Below are positions 33,593 to 33,599 of a DNA stretch of 33,599 nt, piece after piece. Under the pieces are notes generated by a model that was not told the origin of the DNA, did no database searches, and saw only the letters and a program-made list of their open reading frames with translations. Position numbers and translations under genes: made by a program. How positions within the stretch are numbered: position 1 is the stretch's first letter; every line of letters begins with the position of its first letter. This DNA is from Clostridia bacterium DTU030 (GTDB taxonomy: Bacteria > Bacillota > DTU030), in the NCBI GenBank assembly GCA_001513125.1, contig LFSN01000084.1:1-33599 (forward strand), in the 5' to 3' direction.

Positions 33593-33599
33593 CACCTAT

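Overview
The window looks like a chromosomal housekeeping region of a spore-forming, GC-rich clostridial Firmicute, probably of the Peptococcaceae or Moorella/Desulfotomaculum type. The evidence is the set of sporulation genes (spoIIP, a BofC-like gene, a SpoIID/LytB-domain gene), strong AGGAGG-type ribosome binding sites, frequent GTG and TTG starts, and a gene order (ruvCAB, DUF2905, SpoIID-like, queA, tgt, yajC, secDF, recJ, apt, rel, dtd, MBL) shared by these lineages. The genus assignment is inference; no rRNA long enough to type is present.

Layout. Positions 1-51 are the 3' end of a 5S rRNA, so an rRNA operon ends here. A LysM protein on the minus strand diverges from an NlpC/P60-type protein on the plus strand. 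The latter converges, across a bidirectional terminator, on a minus-strand pair (DUF1614 membrane protein and spoIIP). From about 4.3 kb everything is on the plus strand: nadE, yebC, bofC-like, ruvC-ruvA-ruvB, DUF2905, SpoIID-like, queA, tgt, yajC, a small two-gene MazF-fold cassette, a TIGR04086 membrane protein, a DacF-type carboxypeptidase, a GNAT acetyltransferase, a three-gene cassette (ABC-class ATPase, SpoIIE-type phosphatase, small P-loop protein), secD-secF, a cation diffusion facilitator behind a probable NiCo riboswitch, a ChlI-like AAA+ ATPase with a VWA protein, LapA, recJ, apt, rel, dtd and a metallo-beta-lactamase-fold hydrolase.

Functional themes. DNA repair and recombination (RuvABC, RecJ), queuosine tRNA modification (QueA, Tgt), protein export (YajC, SecD, SecF), envelope and spore remodelling (SpoIIP, SpoIID-like, BofC-like, DacF, LysM and NlpC proteins), purine salvage and stringent response (Apt, Rel), and translation quality control (Dtd, YebC). 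No mobile element with a transposase, no CRISPR array and no tRNA gene was seen.

Points of most interest: an NlpC/P60 protein whose catalytic Cys is a Ser; a MazF-fold protein lacking the usual catalytic Thr, paired with an unrecognised small basic protein; a long, well-folded hairpin element in the queA-tgt gap; a NiCo-type riboswitch with a mutually exclusive terminator ahead of a CDF transporter; the uncharacterised ABC-ATPase/phosphatase/P-loop cassette; the ChlI-like/VWA pair without tetrapyrrole genes; and a family of short intergenic ACAATTGACA-type repeats.
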